Origin: Actinernus sp. WN-2022
Taxonomy: Eukaryota > Cnidaria > Anthozoa > Actiniaria > Actinernidae
NCBI GenBank assembly: GCA_030867875.1
Contig: JAOWCC010001589.1
Span: 89,169,181-89,233,180, forward strand
Reading direction: 5' to 3'
Length of the DNA stretch: 64,000 bases
Shown: piece after piece, positions 32,534 to 44,028 of the stretch
Layout of the letters: each line of letters starts with the position of its first letter
Position numbering within the stretch: the first letter of the stretch is position 1
Made by a program: the position numbers and the translations under genes
The notes under the pieces: generated by a model
What the model saw: the letters and a program-made list of their open reading frames with translations, nothing else
What the model was told of the DNA's origin: nothing
Databases searched by the model: none

Positions 32534-35500
32534 CTGTTCAATGGAATTTTTCGAAAATATCAATAGTTATGTTTTAAAGTACTTCTAATTTTGGGGAATG
32601 TTCTTATAGTCGCTGAGGCGGACGAAATCTATTTGACGTCTATTTTTAACTCGTGGATGCACGTTATGTGCAAGAACGAGTTATTGGGATGGTGGAGTTT
32701 TGTGACGCCATTTTTCTTTCACGTGACATCACACTGCGACCACACCGCGGCAAAACGGTATGCTCCGCTGGCCAAAAGAACGAAGGCTCTGCTATCAAAT
32801 ACAAATTACCGAGGGCTTCAACTTTTTTAGTAAATAATTTTATAACTTAGTAAACTCACAATGAATTACAAATTAAGAAAACTTCAACCTGTTAAAGTCT
32901 TAGGCTTAGCTTTTAAGTAGTTTTCTTAGTTTTTGACAAAACAGTTCACAAATGAATACTTTTAAGCAGAAACGTTAAAATCAGGCATGTGCCTGTTGTT
33001 TCATTTCAGTTTTCGCGGGAAACTGGGGGCGGCCGCGCGCGGACAAGAAATAGAAAATACGCATGCGCGTGACGTTTTGCCGCGGTGTGCCCTGCGACAT
33101 CACCTGCGACATCACCTGTGACGTCACCCTGCGTGCAGAGCCTTCGCTAGAAGAGAAAAGAAGGCTCTGCCAAAATCCAGTCTAGTCTATTTAATTTGTG
33201 TTTTCAAGTAACCTCAGGGATAGTCAGTCCTATTTACCGGTATTTGATAGTGGGCACGGATGGGTACAATCTCGAGGCCACTCGATTCAGCCTGGGCTCG
33301 AAGTTGTATCCAAGCAACGCTCGCGCATGCTCAATATAAATTTGACATGATTTCGGCGGGAAGAAGGTTCTGCTCACAGGGTGCCGCGGCAGGCAAGTAT
33401 TTTTGTCAATTACAGTTTAAGAATACGTCTTATGACAGACAAAAGTGAAGGAAACTATTTCTTATGATTTGTATCTTGTACTCACGATGTTGATTTCTGA
33501 TCTCGTCCACCATCATTCTCCTCGACAATAGCGGAAAACTCCTTGAGATGTTCTCCTTCGTAAAACCGGTCCAAGTCTCCTGTGCTGACTGGACGACACT
33601 TCCTCTCCTCTGACTTTACTCGGGTCAGGACATTGTGGTGGGCCTCAGGCATGGAGGGTGCAGGTCTAAACATGGTTAAATGAACTATTAATAGTATAAG
33701 CAATGATTACCAAAGAAGAGTTGGTGACTTGAAGGAGATAATTGCGCATATCGAAAACGCCATACTATTTTCTCGGATAACAACGATAGCTACAGGCTAT
33801 AGGCGCTGCTAGAGCTCACAAGTGAAGTTCGAGCGCTCGCGATAAGCCCAGGGTTTACCTGATTTTTCGTGTGGGAGGTATTGTTGGAGTGCTAGGACTT
33901 TCTTGTGTACAGTCAGATGTGTGTGTGGACTTGATAGTGGTAGGGGTAGGTTGGTATCCAGAGTCTGTGGATACTGTCGAGATACCGCTAGACAGCATGG
34001 CATCTGGTAACACCCTGTGTTATAAAAACAAGATAAAGAATTGGAAGATAGCTTTTAATGACATGTACGTGATAAAAACAAGTTTATACGATGGTATGGA
34101 GCGTGTTTACGACGATTATCATATCAAGAAGCTACTTTACGCCCCCCCCCCCCCCCCCCCCCCCTTGACATCCTGTCCCTTTACAGCCCGACCAAAAGAG
34201 GACGGCATTCAAATTTTCCTCACTGCAACAGCATTTGATAGTATCAGTAACATACGTTTAATAAACTCAAAACAAGTGCGGGTTACCTTCTGATGCCCTC
34301 GCTGTTCTCCTTCTTGCTCTTACTCGATTCCTTTAAACTTGTTCGTTTCCTAAGAGATCTTTAAAATACGGGAGGAAATATTTTAGATAATTTAAGTATA
34401 ATGTCGGCCGCATGGTGGATGGAGAAACTGCAGTAGCAACAGCAGTAGTAGTTCTAAACGGGGATTTAGGAGGTAATTTGAAAAATCATCAAAACTCAGA
34501 GACAAAAACTAATAACATACTGGAGAGAGCGTACAGTATTAACATGCATGACCACAAAAAACTAATAATATCTTGGAGAGAGCCACAAAAACTAATAACA
34601 TGCTGTAGAGAGCGTATTAACATGACCAACTGTGCAAAGTTTTGAGCAGATATTTTAGCGGATACCGACAAAGTTACGAGCTCACAAAGTTAGAAAATTT
34701 ACAGACGTTTGTGTTTTGCCCATGCACCACCATACAAATGTATGTAAACTGTCTAACTTTGTTAGCTCGTAACTTTGTAAGGAGAAAAGATAGCCCCCTA
34801 ATTAAAATTTGCTTATTCTGGTGTGCTCTTTCAAGCCATTTTAATAGTTTTTGTTTTCGTCGAATTTTCAAATATCTACAAATAGTCAAGAAATTCCCAT
34901 TGATTCAATTAATTGACGAAGAACCATAAACTAGACAGACAAGTTCCTAAGCTATGTCGCAAGTACAACTACAGAACTAGCTACCTTTTCTTATAGTTTT
35001 TCCTCGTTGATGAGCTGCTTGCAATGCTACTCGAATTCTGTATTGAGTCATTGAGAACGTTGATCATTTTCTTCATTGTCTCCAGGGCATTCTCAAGATG
35101 GAAACTGTCTGGGTGTGTTGAGTCTGTGTACTTGGACAATTGCTGTGGACGGCAAAAAAGGAATGAAAAAGTTACCTTTGATTTCAAGCACGCCAAATAC
35201 TGATCTGTGTAAACCGCAGCAAATAACATGTGAGCGCGTTATACTTTTTTGGAAGCTCAATGTCATATTTTGCTAAAGTCAGTTTCCAATAGCCTTGTAG
35301 CCTTATTCTTGTCATTTTTTTATATCCATGCAATCTATGCTACGCTAGAACATAACATCTTCAAGATTCTTTAAGACAACGGAGGGAGGAATTCTTCAAA
35401 GTTTCCAACTCAGGTGACTTAGAATAAATTATATTACATTTGAATACAAGCTTACCCTTAGAAGAAGAACATATCTTGGAAGTCGTTGAATTGGAGTAAG

Positions 35501-38500
35501 CAAGTAAGCTGGTAGATCAAGACCATCGCACTTCATGGAGCAGCTCTATAGGGATTTCAAAATGATATTTTGTTTTAACTCTTAACATTTTCTTTTATAG
35601 CAGATGATACCTTTAGTTAATAACACGAAGTGTATTTGGCTCATTGGCGCTCACCTGGAGAAACGTTCTAAATTTCTGTGACGCTCTTGAAAATTTATTG
35701 ATGACAGCGATAGCCTTTGGAAAGTTGTTGACGTAGTTTGAATAAATCATGAGGACGTTTATCTGATGGAGAAATGAGAAAGTTAGGGTGCTCTACAGTA
35801 GACAGTTGTAGGGTGCTATACAGTACACAGTAGTTAGGGTGCTATACTGCACGGTTAATATGAACAAATTAAAGAGATAATATAATAAACAGGTCAGTGA
35901 CGCTGAGATGAAGATGTCATCAAAATAGGTTTATTTGTCAAATGGCTTGCATTCTCACGATCATGAATGGACACTTTTCTTTCATTTTAATACACATTCT
36001 TTCATCTTCCAGATAAAGTGTTAGTATTTCATTGGAGTATTTGATTTGTATAATTATTAGTATAAATCCTTATCCCGGCATCTTATTATCACCCCATCCA
36101 CTGATCGTCATTTCCACCATCAGTCAATTCACTTGCTACTCTTTCATTGATAGCACTGTGTAATACTTACATGATAAGAACTGCTAAGCTTTGTGAATAT
36201 ATCTCCTACAATCCCATACTGCCTCCAGTTCTGTATTCTCTCTTCTAAGTCGGTCATAAACAGCATATGGCTCTCTCGAAGATGTAAAAGCTCTTTCGGA
36301 AATATAACGCTGCGTATGGAAAAGAAATGAGATCAGTAAAACATATTCCCGCATAGTATAGAGTGTATAAGCACTAGAATTAAGAATTTTGTTGCATGCA
36401 GGAACTAAGTAAATGCATTTTGTTATTTGATACACTCACTCTATGTCCTTAGGAGCTAATAAGTTTCCTTCCCTCATTGGATCTTCAAATACCTGCCAAC
36501 AACACAAGCAAAACAATAATTACAAACTAGCAGCATAGTAGCACTCCTTAATTTGTTTTATAACTGATATCAGAATGTCATAAAAATACGTCTTTTCTCG
36601 TCTTGGCAACAGGGATAAACAAAGCACGAATTCATATGTTTTCCTTCACACAAAACAGGAATACGAGAATAATTTTGCACCAGAAGTTGGCCAGTCAATT
36701 TATTAGTCTAAATTTGTTGATTTCTTACCGATTTTAAAGTTTTGAGACAAGCCAAGTATTTCTCCTCTGTAACTAAGATTTCCCTGGTTGCTTGAAATCG
36801 TTTTTCTGCAGAAAAATGGAAACAAAATAAACGATTACAAAATGTAGCATCATGCTGATTAGGGAGGGTTCATAATGTATTTATAGGGGGCTATGGCGAT
36901 TTTAATTAATGGGGGTTGCAGTAGCATTTAGGGGGGCTTTCGGAAATATTCTGGGATATCAGAAAGAGTAATATGGAGTTATCCAAAACGTTTATTTGCT
37001 ATAGCGTGTCAACTTGATGTAGTACGAACCTAAATACTCATACGTCATGATACTCAGACATAATTATATTCAAACTGGCACCCCCTTGAAAATAGGAAAG
37101 ACCAATACTTGTTGTCAGCTTGATTTTATTTTTACTGTAATAAAACATTAGCCTTTTGCAATACCTCGTGAACTGTGTGCCATAACCCACTAGCTCATTA
37201 GTGACTTTAACGTGTTCTCAGACAGAGTGTGTGCCATAACCCACTAGCTCATTAGTGACTTTAACGTGTTCTCAGACAGAGTGTGTGCCATAACCCACTA
37301 GCTCATTAGTGACTTTAACGTGTTCTCAGACAGAGTGTGTGCCATAACCCACTAGCTCATTAGTGACTTTAACGTGTTCTCAGACAGAGTGTGTGCCATA
37401 ACCCACTAGCTCATTAGTGACTTTAACGTGTTCTCAGACAGAGTGTGTGCCATAACCCACTAGCTCATTAGTGACTTTAACGTGTTCTCAGACAGAGTGT
37501 GTGCCATAACCCACTAGCTCATTAGTGACTTTAACGTGTTCTCAGACAGAGTGTGTGCCATAACCCACTAGCTCATTAGTGACTTTAACGTGTTCTCAGA
37601 CAGAGTGTGTGCCATAACCCACTAGCTCATTAGTGACTTTAACGTGTTCTCAGACAGAGTGTGTGCCATAACCCACTAGCTCATTAGTGACTTTAACGTG
37701 TTCTCAGACAGAGTGTGTGCCATAACCCACTAGCTCATTAGTGACTTTAACGTGTTCTCAGACAGAGTGTGTGCCATAACCCACTAGCTCATTAGTGACT
37801 TTAACGTGTTCTCAGACAGAGTGTGTGCCATAACCCACTAGCTCATTAGTGACTTTAACGTGTTCTCAGACAGAGTGTGTGCCATAACCCACTAGCTCAT
37901 TAGTGACTTTAACGTGTTCTCAGACAGAGTGTGTGCCATAACCCACTAGCTCATTAGTGACTTTAACGTGTTCTCAGACAGAGTGTGTGCCATAACCCAC
38001 TAGCTCATTAGTGACTTTAACGTGTTCTCAGACAGAGTGTGTGCCATAACCCACTAGCTCATTAGTGACTTTAACGTGTTCTCAGACAGAGTGTGTGCCA
38101 TAACCCACTAGCTCATTAGTGACTTTAACGTGTTCTCAGACAGAGTGTGTGCCATAACCCACTAGCTCATTAGTGACTTTAACGTGTTCTCAGACAGAGT
38201 GTATGGCGAACTGGGTGCCATAACCCACTAGCTCATTAGTGACTTTAACGTGTTCTCAGACAGAGTGTATGGCGAACTGGGTGCCATAACCCACTAGCTC
38301 ATTAGTGACTTTAACGTGTTCTCAGACAGAGTGTATGGCGAACTGGGTGCCATAACCCACTAGCTCATTAGTGACTTAAGAAATCGGTGTTTATTGTTTC
38401 TTCTATTATTGCTTTCTTATTCAGGCTGTTGAAGAACTGAATAAGGCGAGACTTCCCTTCAGGCCGAACGAAAAAGGGAATGATTTACTTTCCTACGTTC

Positions 38501-41500
38501 ACGTTTTCAACGAAACGTCCAAACGTCCAAAGTTGTGTTTCCGACGAAAACGGTAAACAAGTGTGACAACATGCATTTTCACGCCGTGCATCTATTGTTC
38601 ACGCCGTGCATCTATTGTTCACGTCGTGCATCTATTGTTCACGCCGTGCATCTATTGTTCACGCCGTGCATCTATTGTTCACGCCGTGCATCTATTGTTC
38701 ACGCCGTGCATCTATTGTTCACGCCGTGCATCTATTGTTCACGCCGTGCATCTATTGTTCACGCCGTGCATCTATTGTTCACGCCGTGCATCTATTGTTC
38801 ACGCCGTACATCTATTGTTCACGCCGTGCATCTATTGTTCACGCCGTGCATCTATTGTTCACGCCGTGCATCTATTGTTCACGCCGTGCATCTATTGTTC
38901 ACGCCGTGCATCTATTGTTCGGCGTAACTAACTCTACGGTCTTTTTGCCGTTGTCTAAGACGTTTCCGTCCTGTATCTTAAAGTCCCTTTTCTATGGCCA
39001 ATACTTCAACTGTTCACAAAACTTGTAACTTCCGAGTGGTGCCAATGAAATGGAGGGAGGCTACAATATTTCACCATCGGTGTAAGGAGAGGTGGACCAG
39101 GAAAATGTATTGAGACTAAAACGTGGAGCCCCCACCCACCGACCCACATAAATTATGAACCCTCCCTAATATAAACACTGGATATGCAGATGTTAATTAT
39201 ATAAAATTACAATTCCTTACACATTAGGGTTTAACGTTTGTATGTATGTTAACACTTGAATGGCATGCATGTAGTTCCCTAGGCAAAGTTTAGTTGGAAC
39301 CATCGAATAACCTTATTTAATGTTCAAATTTCGTGCATTGTACAAAATCCAAGCATGTGATTGGCTAATGAGCGTGCATTATTGGTGACCACAGCACTCG
39401 ACCCAGACCCTCTCTTACCTATAGGGAAAGGGAGATCTAGTCCTTCGCTTAGTTACGTGTTTGGACGGCTTGGAAAAACTCATCGCATATTAAACAGTGA
39501 AAATGCAGACAATTACTAGAAAGGTAACGGCAGGATTGAACTCTGTTGACTGTGTGACAGAAGATATATATTTTGAGGCGAACATTTGCATAATTTCTCG
39601 TTGGAAATGGCTGATTTGCGAGTGCTGGAAGTACAACTTTACAAATCAACATGTGTCCGAGTGAACAAAGGTTTCTACAACACTCTAGTAGTCTTACTTA
39701 AGAAATGGATTGTATTTCCGAGACCTTACTCTGTCAATAAGAGGAGAAAATTAAGCGAGAATTCAGTGGATGGTTCGTAAACCCAGGATATTTGATTTGG
39801 AAAATGTTTGCATCGGAGCCGAGCACATGGCCGGAGGCCGGTTTCGAGTCAAGATTTTAATTCACTGCCCTACTGGAATCTGCAGGTTAGTTATTTTCGA
39901 ATGAAAGAAACTATTAAAGAAAGCAGACTATCTAGGAGTTAAGCCGGCTAAATAATTGATATTTTAATACATGGCTCCAAGAGAAACGTTTTCGAGTTAA
40001 ATGTACAATCATACTATTCGCCTCGCATTATGTTTTCAGGCAAACATTTGCATAATCGTTCGTTAGAAATGGCTGATTTGCAAGCGCTGGAAGTACAACA
40101 ACTAACTAGTCAACATGTGTCTGAGTAAACAAAAGTTTCTTCAACACTCTAGCAGTCCAAACTGAAGAAACGGATTTTATTTCCGGCGAGACCTTACTCT
40201 GTCAATAAGAGGAGACAATGAAGCGACAATTCAGTGGAAGGTTAAAAACCTAGGATATTTTTATTTGGAAAATGTTTGCATCAGAGCCGAGCACATGGAG
40301 GCCGGTTTCAAGATTTCAATTCACTGGAATCTGCAGGTTAGTTATTTTCGAATGAAAGAAATTATTAAAGAAAGTAGACTATCTAGGAGTTAAGCCGGCT
40401 AAATATCAGTTTTAATATCAGTTTTAATACATGGCTCCAAGAGAAACGTTTTCGAGTTAAATGTACAAACATGTACTCGCAAGGCGTCAACTAAACTGAC
40501 CGAACGCCAAAGTAAATTATTCTTTGCAAAGTTATCTACTTCTGTTTTTATTCATTGTCTATTGAAATGACTTTTCTTTGTGGAGATATTTACCGTAAAA
40601 TGATTTAATTCATGCGAAATATTTGACTTCTTTATGAAATTGTTATTGACAACTGATTGAAATTGAAATTCACGGCTGACAGTGCACTCAGTTTGAATAT
40701 TAAAAGGGTTAGAGACTTTATGTTTGTGCTTTATCGGCAAAATACAGTCACTTGCTGACTGTACGATGAACTCAAAATTTCTTCATACTGCATTCGGCCT
40801 TCGGCCTCATGCAGTATTCATTATTTTTCGTTCATCGTACAGTCAGCGCGTGCCTGTATTTGTCGATAAAGAACTCACAAGCAGTCTCTAACCCTTACAT
40901 AAAATTAGTGTGGCTTTGTAAACTCACCGTCTTTCTTTGTCCTCGCGGTAGCTGGATGACATACACATGTGACACGCCGGGCTCTATGTGATGTGTCTAT
41001 AAAAGCTGGCAGAACTAAGTTGGCCAACATCTCATGCTTAGCTTTAGCTTGGATATTGCTCAGTTGAAATTCTAAAAGGAGACACGGAATGAGTGAAGTT
41101 CATTGGAGCCTCTTGCCTGTGACCCTGGTTCTTGTCCTTGCTCCAGGGGTTTTTCTCTGGGTTCTCCAGTTTTCCTCCCTCCACAAAAAGCAACAGGCTA
41201 ACTTCCAATTAGAACTGTGGTTTAGCTGCGTTCTTTGATCAGCTCCTATATGGTTGTTTCCGACAGATCCCGTTAAAGTTCAGTGGTTCTTTTTTGTGTG
41301 GTCAATTTTGATGACCTCCGATTGAGTTACAAGTGCAGAAGGACAGTAAACTCTTAGCAATTAACCTTTCAATTGAAACCCAAACCCAAAAACACCATTA
41401 CATCGCTATCGGTGTGAGTGGCATAGATTTTCAGTTCAGTGTTTAATTACTTTCAGGCTAAAGTCTAGGAAACATTTTCCGTGTGCATAAGAATTGAAAA

Positions 41501-41816
41501 TAATGATTTGACTTAGTTAATAACTTTAGTAATCAAAATTTTAATCACTAAGGATTAAGAATGTCGGTCTCTTGATGACTGGATGTGGTGGTTAAAACAA
41601 TAACCTGATCATTCTAGAACATGCTCCCATCATTTATTTTAAACTGCAATTGAAAAGAGGCTTTAAACACTGGTCCAGCGAATCGATCATATATATTGTA
41701 ACTGAGCCGGACTGACCTGTGTTCGTGAATCCTCGAGAACCTCTTCTCTTTAGTCCCACAGGATAGGAGGGCACCAGGGAATTCCGTCTTCTCGCGAGCG
41801 AAGTTAGCGCTGGCAC
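31543..41816 (-). CDS. DH-domain Rho guanine-nucleotide exchange factor, minus-strand copy (gene model)
   Basis: Predicted Rho GTPase activator, paralogous to the plus-strand gene. Coding exons in transcript order: 41717-41816, 40928-41071, 36729-36805, 36440-36492, 36171-36309, 35655-35762, 35456-35545, 34985-35142, 34287-34349, 33859-34014, 33486-33665, 31543-32533. Every junction has GT/AG and a continuous frame, and no disruption was found. The DH domain (about 208 residues) runs from KRFQATREILVTEEKYLACL to LNDSIQNSSS and includes the intact LLTPIQRLPRYVLLL signature. No PH domain follows; a Ser-rich tail of about 460 residues replaces it. The first listed exon starts in phase 0, so at least one more coding exon lies upstream. 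Candidates are at 43159, 47056 and 55264. Splicing must remove an intron of over 4 kb with a minisatellite-bearing insertion (36806-40927). Confidence 0.85.
32690..33180. repeat. Intron with scrambled inverted motifs
   Basis: ACACCGCGGCAAAACG (32740) and its inverse (33073), and CGAAGGCTCTGC (32790) and its inverse (33137), occur in A-B-A'-B' order rather than a simple hairpin. Probably two overlapping element copies. GACATCACCTG repeats at 33098-33122. Confidence 0.4.
33486..33665 (-). CDS. Minus RhoGEF, tail exon
   Basis: Encodes PAPSMPEAHHNVLTRVKSEE and CRPVSTGDLDRFYEG. Acceptor TTTAG|A, donor TC|GTGAGT; phases fit both neighbours. No domain recognised. Confidence 0.8.
33859..34014 (-). 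CDS. Minus RhoGEF, Ser/Thr-rich tail exon
   Basis: Encodes VLPDAMLSSGISTVSTDSGY and a Pro/Thr-rich run. Acceptor ACACAG|G, donor AG|GTAAAC. The plus copy has no separate counterpart, but its SVSSGYASD segment is similar. Confidence 0.8.
34142..34164. repeat. C homopolymer (23 bp)
   Basis: Lies in an intron of the minus RhoGEF; its length is likely unreliable. Confidence 0.9.
34287..34349 (-). CDS. Minus RhoGEF, post-DH basic exon
   Basis: Encodes KRTSLKESSKSKKENSEGIR between CTTAG|G and AG|GTAACC. Matches the position and phase of the plus exon 21118-21183; both are basic, with little sequence identity. Confidence 0.7.
34350..34984. repeat. Intron with a direct repeat and an inverted repeat
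   Basis: CACAAAAACTAATAACAT plus GAGAGAGC recurs at 34503-34620. GACAAAGTTACGAGCTCACA (34668) pairs with TTGTTAGCTCGTAACTTTGT (34759-34778), an inverted repeat of about 110 bp overall. Confidence 0.6.
34985..35142 (-). CDS. Minus RhoGEF, last DH exon
   Basis: Encodes QLSKYTDSTHPDSFHLENAL and MINVLNDSIQNSSS, the final DH helix. Acceptor CCACAG|C, donor AG|GTAGCT; the same phase as the paralog. Confidence 0.9.
35456..35545 (-). CDS. Minus RhoGEF, DH CR3 exon (intact)
   Basis: Exactly 30 codons, SCSMKCDGLDLPAYLLTPIQ then RLPRYVLLLR. The plus copy has the same motif with a frameshift before PIQR. Confidence 0.95.
35655..35762 (-). CDS. Minus RhoGEF, DH exon 4 (intact)
   Basis: Exactly 36 codons, INVLMIYSNYVNNFPKAIAV to QKFRTFLQ. 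The plus copy is one base shorter and frameshifted. Confidence 0.95.
35763..36170. other. Intron with a short tandem repeat
   Basis: GTTAGGGTGCTATACAGTAC-type units repeat about three times at 35790-35850. Nothing else seen. Confidence 0.55.
36171..36309 (-). CDS. Minus RhoGEF, DH exon 3
   Basis: Encodes VIFPKELLHLRESHMLFMTD and YGIVGDIFTKLSSSYH. Donor CAT|GTAAGT; phase 0 out. Confidence 0.9.
36440..36492 (-). CDS. Minus RhoGEF, DH exon 2
   Basis: 53 nt encoding VFEDPMREGNLLAPKDIE; identical length and phase to plus exon 16902-16954. Confidence 0.9.
36729..36805 (-). CDS. Minus RhoGEF, DH exon 1 (CR1)
   Basis: 77 nt encoding KRFQATREILVTEEKYLACL. Acceptor CTGCAG, donor TCG|GTAAGA. Confidence 0.9.
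37179..38377. repeat. 54-bp minisatellite, 18 units, then three 66-bp variant units
   Basis: The unit contains GCCATAACCCACTAGCTCAT and GTGACTTTAACGTGTTCTCA. The 54-bp units are essentially identical from 37179 to 38150. The next three are 66 bp, with ATGGCGAACTGG inserted. Near-perfect identity implies recent amplification. Confidence 0.97.
38425..38552 (+). other. Exon-like segment between two minisatellites
   Basis: TTATTCAG|GCTGTTGAAG and AAAACG|GTAAAC bound an open frame of about 42 residues, AVEELNKARLPFRPNEKGND through LLSYVHVFNETSKRPK. It is antisense to the RhoGEF and inside the inverted-repeat element. Possibly a captured exon or a remnant of the element's own gene; unrecognised. 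Confidence 0.3.
38577..38920. repeat. 20-bp minisatellite, 17 copies
   Basis: The unit ACGCCGTGCATCTATTGTTC is almost perfectly repeated; 20 bp gives the same peptide in all three frames. Confidence 0.97.
39540..40475. repeat. Tandem duplication of about 460 bp
   Basis: 39540-39995 and 40030-40475 share long blocks, for example AATGGCTGATTTGC, AGACCTTACTCTGTCAATAA, CATCAGAGCCGAGCACATGG and AAAGTAGACTATCTAGGAGT variants. The first copy has an open frame from ATG 39607 (MADLRVLEVQLYKS); the second is broken. Confidence 0.8.
40700..40905. mobile_element. Palindromic MITE in RhoGEF intron
   Basis: GGTTAGAGACT...TTTATCG and CGATAAAG...AGTCTCTAACC frame an inner palindrome, CTTCATACTGCATTCGGCCT / GGCCTCATGCAGTATTCATT. 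A related, interrupted copy lies at 48212-48620. Confidence 0.65.
40928..41071 (-). CDS. Minus RhoGEF, pre-DH exon
   Basis: 47 codons: FQLSNIQAKAKHEMLANLVL then PAFIDTSHRARRVTCVCHPA and TKKD. Acceptor TTTTAG|AA, donor G|GTGAGT, which joins to give KKDEKRFQ. The RRVT motif and exon-end phase match plus exon 13892-14134. Confidence 0.8.
41717..41816 (-). CDS. Minus RhoGEF, basic N-terminal exon
   Basis: 33 codons plus one base: VPALTSLARRRNSLVPSYPV then KRRGSRGFTNT. Acceptor TTCTTAG|G, donor ACAG|GTCAGT. RRRNSLVP fits a basophilic-kinase/14-3-3 type site. Phase 0 start, so it needs an upstream initiator. Confidence 0.65.
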
Positions 41817-43158
41817 CTAAGAACAAAAACAAATCGATGCTAAGGAGCGTTCGCATGAACCACCGGAAGCGGAACAAGAATGCGGCAACACGTAATGCGA
41901 TGGGATTGACGCTATGCGCGCGAAGATAATATCAGAATGTCATCGCAAAATAAGAGCCCTGAGAATCATAGATTGACCTCGATCTTCAATCCTTTGAGAC
42001 CCTTCAACGGAAAACTAATTAGAGATTATCTAGCAGTTGCGCCAAACCAACGGTAATCTTGTTACTTCTCTTTTTACTTTTCAACTTTAAATGTCTGCTT
42101 TTGTTTGACGCTTGAAATGTGGACTTCTTATTGGCTGAAACCGTTATAGAAATTCAATTAGTCAAGTAACGGCGGCGGTGCAAATGAATGATTGCGATTC
42201 AATTCACTTCTGCCCGCCGGCTAAAAACGAACGGACGGGAAACCTGTAATTTGCACATTTCATGTTGTGCATCAAGAACCTTAACCCGAACTGCGTACGA
42301 AGAAGAGACGGTACGTGAGCTCAACAAAAGGCAAAGAAAAGTGCAGTCAAAAACATTTGTCAATTGAGACTGGAGATCTCAGCCGTCGCGTGACATGAAT
42401 CGTGTTTACATAGATAGTAAAGGGTAAAGACGAAGGGAATCAATTACAGAAGCACGCTATGATTCCGCTTGTGCCTAACCCTATCAAGCAATTTACGGCT
42501 TCGTAGCTGACTTCTATAAAAAGCTGTAATTTGAAGTGTAATAGTAACAAATAGCCGGCATAGGAATCGTAGATGGAAATAGATAAATGTGACTGATACA
42601 GGCAGCACTTGTCAACACCTTCCCACGCCGGGTTGCAAGAGAATTAACTGATAGACGACGCTTAAATAGCTAAGAGTTCCCAGTGCAAATCACTAACAGT
42701 CTCTAAACAAAATATTGACGTTCGTTACGCGTTATATTGACCAAAGGGTTATATAGTGTAATGATCAATAAGAGAAAAACGTATTCTTCAGATTCTGAAA
42801 TGATAAACTGGCACTGTTGTTCGGCTTTTACTGTGATAACAGAGTAGAATCGTTACTAGATACCATCAGAACGCTTTTGACTTCAGTTATACATCAAACA
42901 CCTCCTACGTATCCCAAACTGAGTTAATCTCATGCTTGTCTTTTACTTGCACTGAACATTACCGACTACTGTGTGTGCATACAACCAACATCCCGACTGA
43001 ACGACTTCACCCGAAGCCTACAGATAAATGATCGTGAACGCCTTCACATATCCAGCTAAACAACGTGCTCTTTGCGAGATTAAAAACATTTGCACCTGCT
43101 CGGTTTCGATCAAGAATACAGACACATGAAGACCGAGCAGTTGAATGTTGACACCCAC
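41817..43158. other. Intron or promoter sequence; nothing recognised
   Basis: No repeat or exon candidate; moderately AT-rich unique sequence. Confidence 0.4.
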
Positions 43159-43296
43159 CGTGTAAAAGTAAACCAACTCCATGTTTTCCCTAATCGTTTC
43201 CAGCACTTTTTCTTTGTCGCCTCTTGTCCGCTTTCTTTTAGAGTTTCCATGTCGGTAAATAGCCTGCACTTTCCCAGGCGAGGTCACCATTTCCAT
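43159..43296 (-). CDS. Candidate first exon of the minus RhoGEF
   Basis: ATG at 43296, open for 46 codons (MEMVTSPGKVQAIYRHGNSK, basic SKRKRTRGDKEK) to a donor ACG|GTGGGT in phase 0, as exon 41717-41816 requires. A TTTATATAGAG motif lies about 210 bp upstream on the minus strand. Not proven; it competes with candidates at 47056 and 55264. Confidence 0.35.
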
Positions 43297-44028
43297 TGAA
43301 GACTCACAAAGTCATTCTATCGGCTTACAGGGAAAGTTTCATCATAAGCGGAAGAACTAAATTACGAAGCAACGATGCGAGATTGTTTAGGTTTGTCGCG
43401 GTTCATGAATGCATATGACAGAGAGAAATGTTTGAAAGTTCAAGGCTCAGCGGCTGATCAGATGTCAGCAATTGGTCAAATGATAACAAAGGAAGTACTC
43501 TATATAAACATGCAATATGTATATTAGCCGATATCGACAACCGGTTATGTAAATGTTATGGAAACATCTATACCACAATAAAAATAATGAATAACGTCGA
43601 AATGAAACGAGAAAACAGATGTATTGCTTCAATGGAAATAATTATGAAAATGTAGCGTTTAGGGCAATTAACGATTAAGTACAGCTGATTGCGATGTGGA
43701 TCAAAGGGTTTCAAGTTTTACCATAATATTCATAATATTCTGTCTTATGAGCAATAAAAAAAATCCTCTAATTTCTAAAGTTATTTGCTGATGATAACCT
43801 AAGCTGATTTATGTTGGCACGAGAGCTAGAGCATGCTTCGCTTAGACGATGATGAACGTAGCTAGTGACTATTGTACTGATTGAGTCAAGTTTAAAAATA
43901 ATTCGTCACGTACGACTGTCGATAATGGAAGGAAAGGAGCTTAATAAGAGATTTTAAGATCGCCATTGACATTGATTAGATGGATCTGTGTCGTTGAACT
44001 TACAAACTGCAAATTCGTCTCTTTGTCT

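Larger units (their letters stand above)
36858..39167. mobile_element. 2.3-kb inverted-repeat insertion carrying two minisatellites
   Basis: The left end TTAGGGAGGGTTCATAATGT and the right end ATTATGAACCCTCCCTAA are inverted repeats of about 25 bp. It lies entirely in an intron of the minus RhoGEF. Inside are the 54/66-bp array, an exon-like segment (38425-38552) and the 20-bp array. No transposase, so it is probably non-autonomous. A TA-type target site is possible but unclear. Confidence 0.6.

Noticed and set aside
37179..38377. Regular 54-bp repeats resembling a CRISPR array
   Set aside because: There are no unique spacers between repeats; the whole unit is repeated, and the genome is animal.
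38535..39028. Three overlapping ORFs of 120-140 codons
   Set aside because: All three frames give the same peptide from a 20-bp repeat; a minisatellite by-product.
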